A stretch of DNA of 13,173 bases. Origin: JALRHH01 sp964638875 (GTDB taxonomy: Bacteria > Patescibacteriota > Saccharimonadia > Saccharimonadales > JALRHH01). The notes beneath the pieces are model-generated. The model did no database searches. It saw only the letters and a list, made by a program, of their open reading frames with translations, and was not told the origin of the DNA. Location: positions 1 through 13,173 of the forward strand of contig CAZXBL010000028.1 in assembly GCA_964638875.1 (NCBI GenBank), given 5' to 3'. A program made the position numbers and the translations under genes. Below, piece after piece: positions 1 to 8,265 of this stretch (position 1 is the stretch's first letter; the number at the start of each line of letters is the position of its first letter).

Positions 1-896
1 CGGGCTATTTCGAGACATTCTGCCAGTGTTAGTTTGCTGCGCTCTGGGTGTTTATCATCGGCTCTGGGTGCTTCAAATACAGTCCAGAGCTCGTGCTCGC
101 TTGGCATCATGATCGGATCCTGCAAACGAGCAAGAGCCAGTACTTCCTCACCCCTAAGGCAGTGATTCTCGCTTCTAGCAAACTGTAATTCTTTGTCCAG
201 AGCGTGAAAAGTACTATCCGCTAAACGAAGAAGTTCATCCTTTTTTCTCCGGGCAATCAGTGATGTCGTGATATCTGGATGTCCTCGTAATGCCCGTATG
301 CTTTGAATGACTAACGCATTCACCGCTGGGTCAATGGCGTGTCCTTCCTCTTTTACTTCGCGAGCCAGTTTGCCCGTACTGTTGGTGAGTTCATCAACTT
401 TGTACGCCTCAATCAGTTTTTCAGAATTTGTCCTGGCATTGTATAGCGCAGTTATCGGTCGCGAGACTGTTTCGAAATCTGGGTAATCACGCTCGTGGCG
501 TGCAAGCGCAGCAGCACCAAGCGCGAGGGTTGGTACGCCGTAACTTTTGGTTACCCATTCACCGTTCGGAAGATGCAATATGCCATTGCCTTGCTGGATA
601 TACGCTATTCGATCAACCCAGCGTGTTTCTATACCCCCACGCTTGTGGCTGCACTGCATAAGATGCGGTAGAGAACCATCCGGACGAATACTCCGCAAAG
701 TGGTTGCCATAATGCGTTCGGCAAGTTGTGGCTCGTCAATTGCAAGATACACCTCCACCCACCGATCCCCTGGCCAGAGGTCGGTATGACTTGTGGCGCG
801 CATAGGGATATCCCTGTCAGCATCGTAAAGTTGACGGGTTAACATATCACGAGCGGTTTCTTGTGCACTCTCTAGCGCTTCACCAATTGGCATCAT
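1..896 (-). CDS. Partial gene: putative (alpha/alpha)6-barrel glucosidase-like protein (N-terminal part)
   Basis: I translated the minus strand by hand from position 896: the frame stays open for 298 codons to the window edge, so the C-terminus is missing. The protein begins MMPIGEALESAQETARDML. Residues about 40-82 read LWPGDRWVEVYLAIDEPQLA, then a segment with PDGSLPHLM, followed by ETRWVDRIAY and GVPTLALGAAALARHE. Alternating helical segments with W-x-x-D, PDG-(S/F)-(L/I)-PH and RW-x-DR pieces resemble the barrel of GH63/MGH1-type and trehalase-like glycosidases; this is pattern recognition, not a search. No signal peptide is visible, so a cytosolic role in oligosaccharide or glycogen-like metabolism is the inferred guess. 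The start is the first of two tandem ATGs, chosen because the -10 box places transcription only about 2 nt upstream. No Shine-Dalgarno sequence is present. It could be another helical-barrel protein. Confidence 0.72.
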   Translation of the reverse strand, partial: MMPIGEALESAQETARDMLTRQLYDADRDIPMRATSHTDLWPGDRWVEVYLAIDEPQLAERIMATTLRSIRPDGSLPHLMQCSHKRGGIETRWVDRIAYIQQGNGILHLPNGEWVTKSYGVPTLALGAAALARHERDYPDFETVSRPITALYNARTNSEKLIEAYKVDELTNSTGKLAREVKEEGHAIDPAVNALVIQSIRALRGHPDITTSLIARRKKDELLRLADSTFHALDKELQFARSENHCLRGEEVLALARLQDPIMMPSEHELWTVFEAPRADDKHPERSKLTLAECLEIA

Positions 897-904
897 ATCT
901 TAAC

Positions 905-926
905 ATTATATCATATTTGTCAATAT
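905..926 (-). repeat. 22-bp promoter element, copy 1
   Basis: Minus-strand sequence ATATTGACAAATATG, then A, then TATAAT. It matches the copy at 11452-11473 at 21 of 22 positions; only the base before TATAAT differs (A here, C there). It covers the promoter spacer and the -10 box, so it could be an operator or a promoter class with a fixed spacer. Confidence 0.7.
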
Positions 927-933
927 CTGTCCA
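905..933 (-). promoter_or_regulatory. Promoter of the partial glucosidase-like gene, leaderless layout
   Basis: On the minus strand, TGGACA (933-928), a 17-nt spacer and a perfect TATAAT (910-905) form a sigma70-type promoter. The predicted +1 is around 898, leaving about 2 nt before ATG at 896. The spacer contains ATATTGACAAATAT, a dyad (ATATT, 4 nt, AATAT), shared with the promoter at 11452-11480. Confidence 0.7.
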
Positions 934-937
934 TTAT

Positions 938-970
938 TCAAACAAAACCGCCCCTGTTTAGGAGGCGGTT
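938..970 (-). terminator. Intrinsic terminator of the rpoBC operon
   Basis: Downstream of the rpoC stop on the minus strand, AACCGCCTC (970-962) pairs with GGGGCGGTT (954-946), a 9-bp GC-rich stem with one G-T wobble and a 7-nt loop. It is followed by the T-rich run TTTTGTTT. It lies about 38 nt after the rpoC stop and just before the -35 box of the next gene, so it should insulate that gene from rpoBC transcription. Confidence 0.85.
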
Positions 971-1007
971 ATATTTTGTGAGCAGTCAGTCACGACCTTT
1001 TTACTTT

Positions 1008-4000
1008 TTAAGCACCAAGCCCTTCTTCTACGACTTCTTCTTCAGCGACGAAGTCTTCGTTGATTTCGTCTAAGTTATTCGTTGGGTTGTAACCGGTCCC
1101 TACTGGGATACGGCGTCCAAGGATAACGTTTTCTTTTAGACCAATCAGGCGGTCAATCTTGCCACTAGTTGCAGCAGCAATCAATACACGGGTAGTGTCC
1201 TGGAATGATGCAGCACTCAGGAATGAGTCAGTGGATAGAGATGACTTGGTGATACCGAGCAGCAGTTGAGTGAACTTTGGAGGGTTCTTTTTCTCTGCGA
1301 CTAAGGCTTCACTTGCCTCTACAGCAGCGAGCTTGGATACAACGTCACCAGTTACGAATTCACTGTCACCAGCTTCTTCGATCTGGACACGACTGAACAT
1401 CTGTCGAACGATGATCTCAAGGTGCTTGGCAGCAACGTCTTGACCCTGTGACGCGAACATACGCAGGATTTCGTTCATGATGTAGCGCTGAGTGGGCTCA
1501 ACACCCTGCAGAGCCATAAGGTCCTGGAGGTTGATAGAACCGTTGGTCAAACGCTGACCAGCCACGACTTTGTCGCCGTCCTTCACGAACAACTGCTTGT
1601 AGCCAGGGATTTCGTACTTAACGACAGACTTGCTGGTTGGTACGATGATGATAGTCTTGCCCTTGATTTCTGCCTTACCAGCCATTGGAGAAATCAGTGG
1701 GTTATCGCCACCGTCCTCTGCAGCCAGTACATCGCCGATAGCAACTTCTGTCCCAGTAGCGATCTGTGCCTTACGGGCGCCAATCTTGAGTTCTACGGTA
1801 TCGCTGTCGCTAGCGTTGACTTGGACTATGTAGTGGTCGCCTTCTTCCCATACATTGACGTTACCGGCAATATCAGTTAGGAATGCGAGACCCTTTGGCT
1901 GTCGGGCTTCGAAGAGCTCCTCAATACGATTTAGACCCTGAGCTGTGTCATCTGACAAGGCACCACCGGAACGGTGCTTAGAGTCAAGTGATAGCTGCGT
2001 ACCAGGCTCACCAATAGACTGAGCGGCGATAACACCAATCGGGTGGTGACCAGCGACAAGGTTACCAGTAGCTGGATCGACACCGTATGACTGCTGAGGC
2101 ACGCCACGGACAGAGGTGGCAGAGAGAGCGCTCATGATCTTAACACCGTCAATCTTTTCGTCTTCTTCGATTTTTTGTGCAATTTCCGGAGTAAAGGCTT
2201 GGTGCTTCTTGATGTAGCCCTTTACGTCTTCAGCAGCGTAACGGCCGATTAGACGTGAAGCGTAGCTAACACCAATAGTCTCAGCGTCTTCACGGAGCAT
2301 AGCGTAACCTGGGTCACTCATATCGTCGTCAATGGTGAACACATCCTGAGATACGTCAACCAAACGACGAGTAAGGTAACCAGCGTCAGCTGTCTTAAGG
2401 GCAATGTCAATCAACGCCTTACGGGTACCGCGGGTACCGGTAAAGTATTCAAGTGGTTCGAGACCCTTAACATAGCCTGACTTGATTGGAAGCTCGATTA
2501 GGTTACCAGCAGCATCCTGGAGCACACCAAGCATACCAACAGCGTTTTTCATCTGTGAGATGTTACCACGAGCACCAGAGGTGATCGCAATAGCTGTAGC
2601 AGTGTCTTCGCCTTCGAGCTGTTTCGCAAGCATGTCCTGAACGCGGTTTTCGATCTTGGTCCAGTTATCCACGGTTAGGCGGAATCGCTCTTCCTCGGTG
2701 ATGAAACCTTGCTCGTACTGCTCTGCAATAGCGGCCGTTTTTTCTTCACCTTCAACGATAACCTTGTCCATACCTTCAACTTTGTTGAAGTCACCCATAC
2801 CCATTGATAGACCTGACTTGGTTGCATAGTAGAAACCGATGTCCTTGAGGTCGTCAGCGATAGTAGCAGTCTGTTCCTGGCCATACTTGTGATAAGCAAC
2901 TGCCATAACCTTGGAAAGCTTTTTCTTGGTCATAGGCTCACTCTGGTATGGGAAATCTTCTGGGAAGATTTCGTTGAACAGTAGTTGGCCAAGGGTAGTT
3001 TCGCGAACTTCGCTGCGGAATGACACGCGGACTGGGGTTTGAAGTTTGATCACACCTGCATCAAATGCCATTTGTGCTTCTTCGATACCAGTAAATACAC
3101 GTGGCTTCTCACCTTCGAAACGGTCGTAAGTTAAGTAGTAACAACCAAGCACAATGTCTTGTTCGATGTGCAGAATTGGTGAACCATCAGCCGGCTTCAA
3201 AAGGTTCTTGTTGCTTGCCATAATGTCACGAGCCTCTGCCTGAGCTGCGTCTGACAATGGAAGGTGCACAGCCATCTGGTCACCATCGAAGTCAGCGTTA
3301 AAGCCCTTACAAACTAGTGGGTGCAGCTGGATAGCCTTACCTTCGATCAAACGAGGCTGGAAAGCCTGAATTGAAAGACGGTGTAGTGACGGTGCACGGT
3401 TAAGTAGCACGTATTTGCCCTTAATTACTTCGTCAAGCGCATCCCAGACGGCAATTTCACCCATTTCGATCATGCGGGTTGCTGAACGAATGTTGTGAGC
3501 AAGCTCGTTAGCAATCAAATGACCGATAACGAATGGTTTGAATAGTTCAAGTGCCATCATTTTTGGCAGACCACACTCATTAATCTTGAGTTCTGGCCCA
3601 GCCACAATAACTGAACGACCAGAGTAATCGACGCGCTTACCAAGAAGGTTCTGGCGGAAACGACCCTGCTTACCCTTGAGCATGTCTGACAGGCTCTTGA
3701 GGCGGCGGCGCTGACCAGTTGCAGCAACAGCACGACCTGAACGGGCGTTGTTGTTGTCGATCAAAGCATCAACGGCTTCCTGAAGCATACGTTGCTCATT
3801 GCGGCGGATAACTTCTGGAGCGTTAAGTTCGATCAGTTTCTTGAGACGATTGTTACGGTTGATCACACGTCGGTAAAGGTCATTTAGGTCAGATGTCGCA
3901 AATCGACCACCAGTAAGCTGCACCATCGGGCGAAGGTCCGGAGGGATCACTGGCAGAACTGAAACACACATGCTTGATGGCTTGATGCCTGCACGGTGCA

Positions 4001-4847
4001 TAGATTCGAGCAATCGAAGTCGCTTCAAAAGCTTCTTTTTGCGTTGGCCCTTTGCTTCTTCGGATTCTTCGGTCAGTTCAGCGATAAGAGTTGCAAGATC
4101 AATTTCCTCGAGCATGTCCTTGAGCGCCGCGCCGCCCATACCAACAGTCACCATGTCCTGAAGTTCATCAGGCAGCATGCGATAGTCAGTTTCAGAGATA
4201 AGACTGAGCTTTACGAGACTGTTTAGCTGGTCTTTTAGCTCAGCAAAACTTTCTTCTAACTCTTCCATTTCTTTGGTCTGGGCTTCGGCTAATGCCTTAA
4301 CGTTTGCCTCAGCTGATTCAGCTTCTTTTTCGTAGCGAAGCTTGATTGCTTCCTTGGCAGCAGCAAATTCTGCTTCTTTGTCTGCAAGCATCTGGTCGCG
4401 CTTTTCAACATCGACGCTCTTGATGATGTAGCTAGCAAAGTATGCAACGCGTTCGAGGTTCTTGACCGTCATACCAAGCAACAAGCCAACTGCACTTGGT
4501 GTACCACGGAGGAACCAAATGTGTGCGACAGGTGATGCGAGTGTAATATGCGCCATGCGTTCACGACGAACGATAGACTTGGTTACAATTTCCCCGTTCT
4601 TGTCCACTGCGGCTTCGCGTGAGCGAACGCCCTTGTATTTAGCGTCGTGTGGATTGATGTCCTTTACTGGGCCAAAGATACGCTCACAGAAAAGACCATC
4701 GCGCTCTGGCTTTTGAGTTCGGTAGTTAATGGTTTCTGGCTTGGTAACTTCGCCGTAACTCCAGTCGAGAATGTCTTCTGGGCTCGCAACAGCGAGACGA
4801 ACAGCGTCGAAATCAGCAATATTTGTTCCGTATGAGTATCGTCGCAT
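1008..4847 (-). CDS. rpoC: DNA-directed RNA polymerase subunit beta' (RpoC)
   Basis: This is the 1279-residue beta' subunit, which carries the catalytic Mg site of RNA polymerase. The NADFDGD motif is at residues 517-523 (catalytic D519, D521, D523). Conserved blocks include GRFATSDLNDLYRRVINRNN, GKQGRFRQNLLGKRVDYSGR, AAQSIGEPGTQ and the C-terminal GLKENVILGRRIPVGTG. A charged, coiled-coil-like insertion occupies about residues 145-215, in the same place as one known in actinobacterial beta'. Several conserved features are altered. The N-terminal zinc-site cysteines are absent (residues 62-90), as are the second zinc site's cysteines (841-924). The trigger loop reads LSLDSKH (952-958) where LTMRTFH is usual. 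The protein has only five cysteines. An upstream in-frame extension to 4907 was rejected: MRRYSYG at 4847 has an ideal ribosome binding site and begins 1 nt after the rpoB stop. The stop is TAA. Confidence 0.97.
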   Translation of the reverse strand: MRRYSYGTNIADFDAVRLAVASPEDILDWSYGEVTKPETINYRTQKPERDGLFCERIFGPVKDINPHDAKYKGVRSREAAVDKNGEIVTKSIVRRERMAHITLASPVAHIWFLRGTPSAVGLLLGMTVKNLERVAYFASYIIKSVDVEKRDQMLADKEAEFAAAKEAIKLRYEKEAESAEANVKALAEAQTKEMEELEESFAELKDQLNSLVKLSLISETDYRMLPDELQDMVTVGMGGAALKDMLEEIDLATLIAELTEESEEAKGQRKKKLLKRLRLLESMHRAGIKPSSMCVSVLPVIPPDLRPMVQLTGGRFATSDLNDLYRRVINRNNRLKKLIELNAPEVIRRNEQRMLQEAVDALIDNNNARSGRAVAATGQRRRLKSLSDMLKGKQGRFRQNLLGKRVDYSGRSVIVAGPELKINECGLPKMMALELFKPFVIGHLIANELAHNIRSATRMIEMGEIAVWDALDEVIKGKYVLLNRAPSLHRLSIQAFQPRLIEGKAIQLHPLVCKGFNADFDGDQMAVHLPLSDAAQAEARDIMASNKNLLKPADGSPILHIEQDIVLGCYYLTYDRFEGEKPRVFTGIEEAQMAFDAGVIKLQTPVRVSFRSEVRETTLGQLLFNEIFPEDFPYQSEPMTKKKLSKVMAVAYHKYGQEQTATIADDLKDIGFYYATKSGLSMGMGDFNKVEGMDKVIVEGEEKTAAIAEQYEQGFITEEERFRLTVDNWTKIENRVQDMLAKQLEGEDTATAIAITSGARGNISQMKNAVGMLGVLQDAAGNLIELPIKSGYVKGLEPLEYFTGTRGTRKALIDIALKTADAGYLTRRLVDVSQDVFTIDDDMSDPGYAMLREDAETIGVSYASRLIGRYAAEDVKGYIKKHQAFTPEIAQKIEEDEKIDGVKIMSALSATSVRGVPQQSYGVDPATGNLVAGHHPIGVIAAQSIGEPGTQLSLDSKHRSGGALSDDTAQGLNRIEELFEARQPKGLAFLTDIAGNVNVWEEGDHYIVQVNASDSDTVELKIGARKAQIATGTEVAIGDVLAAEDGGDNPLISPMAGKAEIKGKTIIIVPTSKSVVKYEIPGYKQLFVKDGDKVVAGQRLTNGSINLQDLMALQGVEPTQRYIMNEILRMFASQGQDVAAKHLEIIVRQMFSRVQIEEAGDSEFVTGDVVSKLAAVEASEALVAEKKNPPKFTQLLLGITKSSLSTDSFLSAASFQDTTRVLIAAATSGKIDRLIGLKENVILGRRIPVGTGYNPTNNLDEINEDFVAEEEVVEEGLGA

Positions 4848-4848
4848 G

Positions 4849-7800
4849 TTAGACCTCCTCTCCTTCTTCATCTTCTGTGACAGCAAGAGCAACCTCTTCT
4901 TCGTCATCAGACGTATTAATCACGGTGGTAGCAGGCATATCATCGTCTAGTTCCATAACAATGTATTCGTCGGCTGATGCGTCCTCAGTTACATCTACAT
5001 CAGATGCTGATGGAACTGGTACGTCAACGTCAGATAGGTGACTTGCTTCGTCTTTGATGTTTTCGGCAAGTACTTCTTCGGCATCGATGACGATATCACT
5101 TGAAACCAGGTCAACCTTCAGGCCAAGTCCCTGTAGTTCCTTAACAAGAACGTTAAATGACTCTGGGACCTTTGGACCAACAATTTCAGTTTGCTTGATG
5201 ATCGCTTCGTATGCCTTTGAACGTCCGTAAACGTCGTCAGACTTGATCGTAAGCATTTCTTGAAGTGTGTTAGATGCACCGTATGCTTCAAGTGCCCACA
5301 CCTCCATCTCTCCAAAGCGCTGACCACCGTTTTGCGCCTTACCACCGAGTGGCTGCTGTGTAACCATAGTGTACGGACCAGTTGAACGAGCGTGGATCTT
5401 GTCCGCGATCATGTGGTTCAGCTTGATCATGTACATAGCACCAACAGTTGTGCGTTCCTGAAATGCTTCACCGGTGCGACCGTCAAACAACTGCTGTTTA
5501 CCGTCTTCTGGGAAACCAGCTTCCTTCAATAGTTCATGAATCTTGTCAGTTGGGACACCATCAAATGCAGGTGACGCGACCTTCATGCCAAGTGCGTGCG
5601 CTGCCATACCAAGGTGAGTCTCAAACAGCTGACCAATGTTCATACGGGATGGGACACCAAGTGGGTTTAGGATGATGTCTACCGGAGTACCATCTTCCTG
5701 GAACGGCATGTCTTCAACAGGCAAGATTCGGGCAATAACACCCTTGTTACCGTGACGACCACCGAGTTTATCACCGACAGAAATCTTACGCATCTGAGCC
5801 ACGAAAACCTGGATTTGCATGATAACACCAGCCTTAAGCTCGTGACCGTTTGCGCGGCTGAATATCTTTACGCCAACAACTTTACCGTGCTTGCCGTTAC
5901 TCATTCGTTGTGAAGTATCACGGACTTCCTTAGCCTTTTCACCAAAGATTGCGCGGAGCAATCGTTCTTCTGATGAAAGTTCTTGCTCACCCTTAGGTGT
6001 AATCTTACCAACGAGGATATCGCCCGGGTGCACTTCTGCGCCGATACGGACGATACCATCTTCGTCGAGGTGACGAAGGGCTTCTTCTGAAACATTTGGA
6101 ATATCGCGGGTAACGATCTCAGGGCCTAGCTTGGTTTCACGGACTTCAACCATGAAGTCAACGATGTGAACTGAGGTCAATGTGTCGTCTTCAACAAGCT
6201 TGCGGGAAATGATGATTGCATCCTCGAAGTTGTAACCGCCCCATGGCATAAATGCAACGCGGAGGTCCTTACCAAGAGCCAACTCACCACCTTGGATAGA
6301 CATACCTTCCACCAGTGGATCACCGGCTTTAACTTTGTCACCAGTATTAACTACTACTTTTTGGTTGATCGAAGTACCTTCGTTTGATCGAATAAAGTGC
6401 TGTGGACGGTAGCTAACGTTACCTTCCTTGTACTTAACAACGACTTCATCACCGGTTGCCTTAATTACTTCACCGTCTGCTTCTGCGTAAACGAGCTGAC
6501 CAGTGTTCTGTGCAGCATTTGCTTCGGTACCAGTACCAACAATCGGACTTTGTGGCTGTACCAATGGCACTGCCTGACGCTGCTGGTTACTACCCATTAG
6601 TGATCGGTACACATAGTTCTTTTCAACAAATGGGATAAGACCAGCAGAGCTACCTATAATTTGCTTGCGTGATGCATCCATGTGCGTGACATCTTCAGCA
6701 TCAACTTCCTCTGACTTCAGGCGTGAACGCGCTGAAACACGTTCGTGTACAAATGTACCCTTAGCGTCAGTTTCTTCACCGGCTCCAGCGATAACAGCCG
6801 CTTCTTCTGCCGCTGCATCAAGGTAAACGACTTCTGGGGTTAATTTCTTGTTCTTGACAACACGATATGGGGTTTCGATGAAACCATAGTCATTAATACG
6901 TGCGTAACTTGCGAGGTTCAGTACCAAACCAATGTTGGCACCTTCTGGAGTTTCTACGGCACAGATACGACCGTAGTGAGTTGCGTGTGCGTCACGGACT
7001 TCAAAGCCAGCGCGCTCACGGGACAATCCACCGGGGCCCATTGATGACAAACGTCGCTTGTGAGCGAGTTCAGACAGCGGGTTAATCTGGTCCATAAACT
7101 GTGACAACTGTGAACTTGCAAAGAATTCACGAACTGCAGCAACGACAGGACGAGCATTAATCAGCTGAGCTGGAGTGACTGTCTCTATTTCACTCATAGA
7201 CATACGGTCTTTGGTATTGCGCTCCATGCGGAGTAGACCAATACGGAATTGGCGTTGTACCAACTCACCAACTAACTTAACGCGGCGGTTTGCCAATGAA
7301 TCAATGTCATCAGCAGGATCCTGCGTGTTGTTGAGGCGAATTAGCTCGGCAATAATCGCAACGAGGTCTTCGATACGCATTGTGCGATTTTCAATAGTGT
7401 TAGGGATGTCTAGGTTCAAGCGCTTGTTGATCTTGTAGCGACCGACACGGCTAAAGTCAAAGCGCTTGAAGTTATAGAACATGTTTTCAATCAGACCACG
7501 AGCGTTGTCGACAGTTGCCAGGTCACCTGGGCGGAGACGGCGGTAAACTTCGATCAAAGCATCGTTAGTGCCCTTAGTCGGGTCCTTTTCGAGTGTTTGC
7601 GTAAGGTAGCTAAGCTTTCCTTGATCAACGTGCTTGAACTGTTCCTTCATGGCCGCTTCGTTAAGACCCAATGCGCGCAGGAGGGTCGTAACAGCGATCT
7701 TTCGCTTGCGGTCGATCTTTACGTAGATAGCACCAGATGCAGCGGTCTCAAATTCCAACCATGCACCACGTCCAGGGATAACTTTGGCGCCGTATAGGCT

Positions 7801-8265
7801 AGTGGTCCCGTGTGGGTCTGCGGTAAAGAAAACACCAGCAGAACGAATCAGCTGGGACACCACGACTCTCTCGGCACCGTTAATCACGAATGTACCGCGT
7901 TCGGTCATCCATGGGTAGTCACCGAGGTAGATTTCTTGCTCTTTGACTTCACCGGTAACCTTGTTGGTCAGCTCTACAGTCGCCTTTAGAGGTGCCTCGT
8001 AAGAAACATTGTTCTCACGCGCTTCGGCTTCTGACAGCTTTGGTGTTTCAAAACGGTAGTCTTTGAAACTCAATGACAGTTTAGCGCCCGTGTAGTCGTC
8101 GATTGGGCTGATTTCGGCAAGTAATTCACCGAGACCCTCTTCAACAAACCACTGGAACGAGCGGTTCTGATGGTCGACCAAGTTCGGCAGGTCGAGCACA
8201 TCGTCAGTTTTAGTAAAGTATGTTCGCTTAGTTGTTCCGCCTTTAGCGGCAACGGTTTTAGCCAT
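4849..8265 (-). CDS. rpoB: DNA-directed RNA polymerase subunit beta (RpoB)
   Basis: This is the 1138-residue beta subunit, first gene of the rpoBC operon. Visible blocks in order: the N-terminal NRSFQWF (34-40); RRLRPGD (242-248); the rifampicin-pocket region SSQLSQFMDQ to HKRRLSSMGPGG (384-413); GRICAVETPEGANIGL (432-447); AFMPWGGYNFEDAIIIS (671-687); GDKLGGRHGNKGVIARI (831-847); and the C-terminal switch and clamp region QQPLGGKAQNGGQRFGEMEV (970-989). There is no large lineage-specific insertion like those of E. coli beta. The last 80 or so residues (from about 1057) form a low-complexity acidic tail ending EDEEGEEV. The rifampicin pocket keeps Q513, D516, H526 and S531 (E. coli numbering) but has Ile where E. 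coli has N518 and Met where it has L533. The start ATG is preceded by GGGAG about 10 nt upstream. The stop is TAA. Confidence 0.98.
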   Translation of the reverse strand: MAKTVAAKGGTTKRTYFTKTDDVLDLPNLVDHQNRSFQWFVEEGLGELLAEISPIDDYTGAKLSLSFKDYRFETPKLSEAEARENNVSYEAPLKATVELTNKVTGEVKEQEIYLGDYPWMTERGTFVINGAERVVVSQLIRSAGVFFTADPHGTTSLYGAKVIPGRGAWLEFETAASGAIYVKIDRKRKIAVTTLLRALGLNEAAMKEQFKHVDQGKLSYLTQTLEKDPTKGTNDALIEVYRRLRPGDLATVDNARGLIENMFYNFKRFDFSRVGRYKINKRLNLDIPNTIENRTMRIEDLVAIIAELIRLNNTQDPADDIDSLANRRVKLVGELVQRQFRIGLLRMERNTKDRMSMSEIETVTPAQLINARPVVAAVREFFASSQLSQFMDQINPLSELAHKRRLSSMGPGGLSRERAGFEVRDAHATHYGRICAVETPEGANIGLVLNLASYARINDYGFIETPYRVVKNKKLTPEVVYLDAAAEEAAVIAGAGEETDAKGTFVHERVSARSRLKSEEVDAEDVTHMDASRKQIIGSSAGLIPFVEKNYVYRSLMGSNQQRQAVPLVQPQSPIVGTGTEANAAQNTGQLVYAEADGEVIKATGDEVVVKYKEGNVSYRPQHFIRSNEGTSINQKVVVNTGDKVKAGDPLVEGMSIQGGELALGKDLRVAFMPWGGYNFEDAIIISRKLVEDDTLTSVHIVDFMVEVRETKLGPEIVTRDIPNVSEEALRHLDEDGIVRIGAEVHPGDILVGKITPKGEQELSSEERLLRAIFGEKAKEVRDTSQRMSNGKHGKVVGVKIFSRANGHELKAGVIMQIQVFVAQMRKISVGDKLGGRHGNKGVIARILPVEDMPFQEDGTPVDIILNPLGVPSRMNIGQLFETHLGMAAHALGMKVASPAFDGVPTDKIHELLKEAGFPEDGKQQLFDGRTGEAFQERTTVGAMYMIKLNHMIADKIHARSTGPYTMVTQQPLGGKAQNGGQRFGEMEVWALEAYGASNTLQEMLTIKSDDVYGRSKAYEAIIKQTEIVGPKVPESFNVLVKELQGLGLKVDLVSSDIVIDAEEVLAENIKDEASHLSDVDVPVPSASDVDVTEDASADEYIVMELDDDMPATTVINTSDDEEEVALAVTEDEEGEEV
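4854..4860 (-). promoter_or_regulatory. rpoC ribosome binding site inside the end of rpoB
   Basis: The minus strand reads GAGGAGG, 6 nt before ATG at 4847. It also encodes the last residues of RpoB (Glu-Glu-Val). With the rpoB TAA only 1 nt before the rpoC ATG, this indicates translational coupling and decides the rpoC start. Confidence 0.88.

Noticed and set aside
428..823. Small plus- and minus-strand frames within the left-edge gene
   Set aside because: They are shadows of the long minus-strand frame, which alone has a promoter and family-like motifs.
905..923. TTGACA only 7 nt upstream of TATAAT (also at 11452-11470 and 8542-8560) read as a new promoter with a very short spacer
   Set aside because: At two of the three sites a normal -35 exists at 17 nt spacing, and at the third TTGACA can pair with a downstream -10. 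An operator or coincidence is simpler than a new spacing rule.
981..996. Imperfect palindrome GTGAGCAGTCAGTCAC near the rpoC stop
   Set aside because: Only four terminal bases pair cleanly; the real terminator is the GC-rich stem at 946-970.
4848..4907. 20-residue N-terminal extension of RpoC overlapping the end of rpoB
   Set aside because: The internal start MRRYSYG at 4847 has GAGGAGG 6 nt upstream and fits the expected RpoC N-terminus; the extension is only the rpoB 3' end read in another frame.
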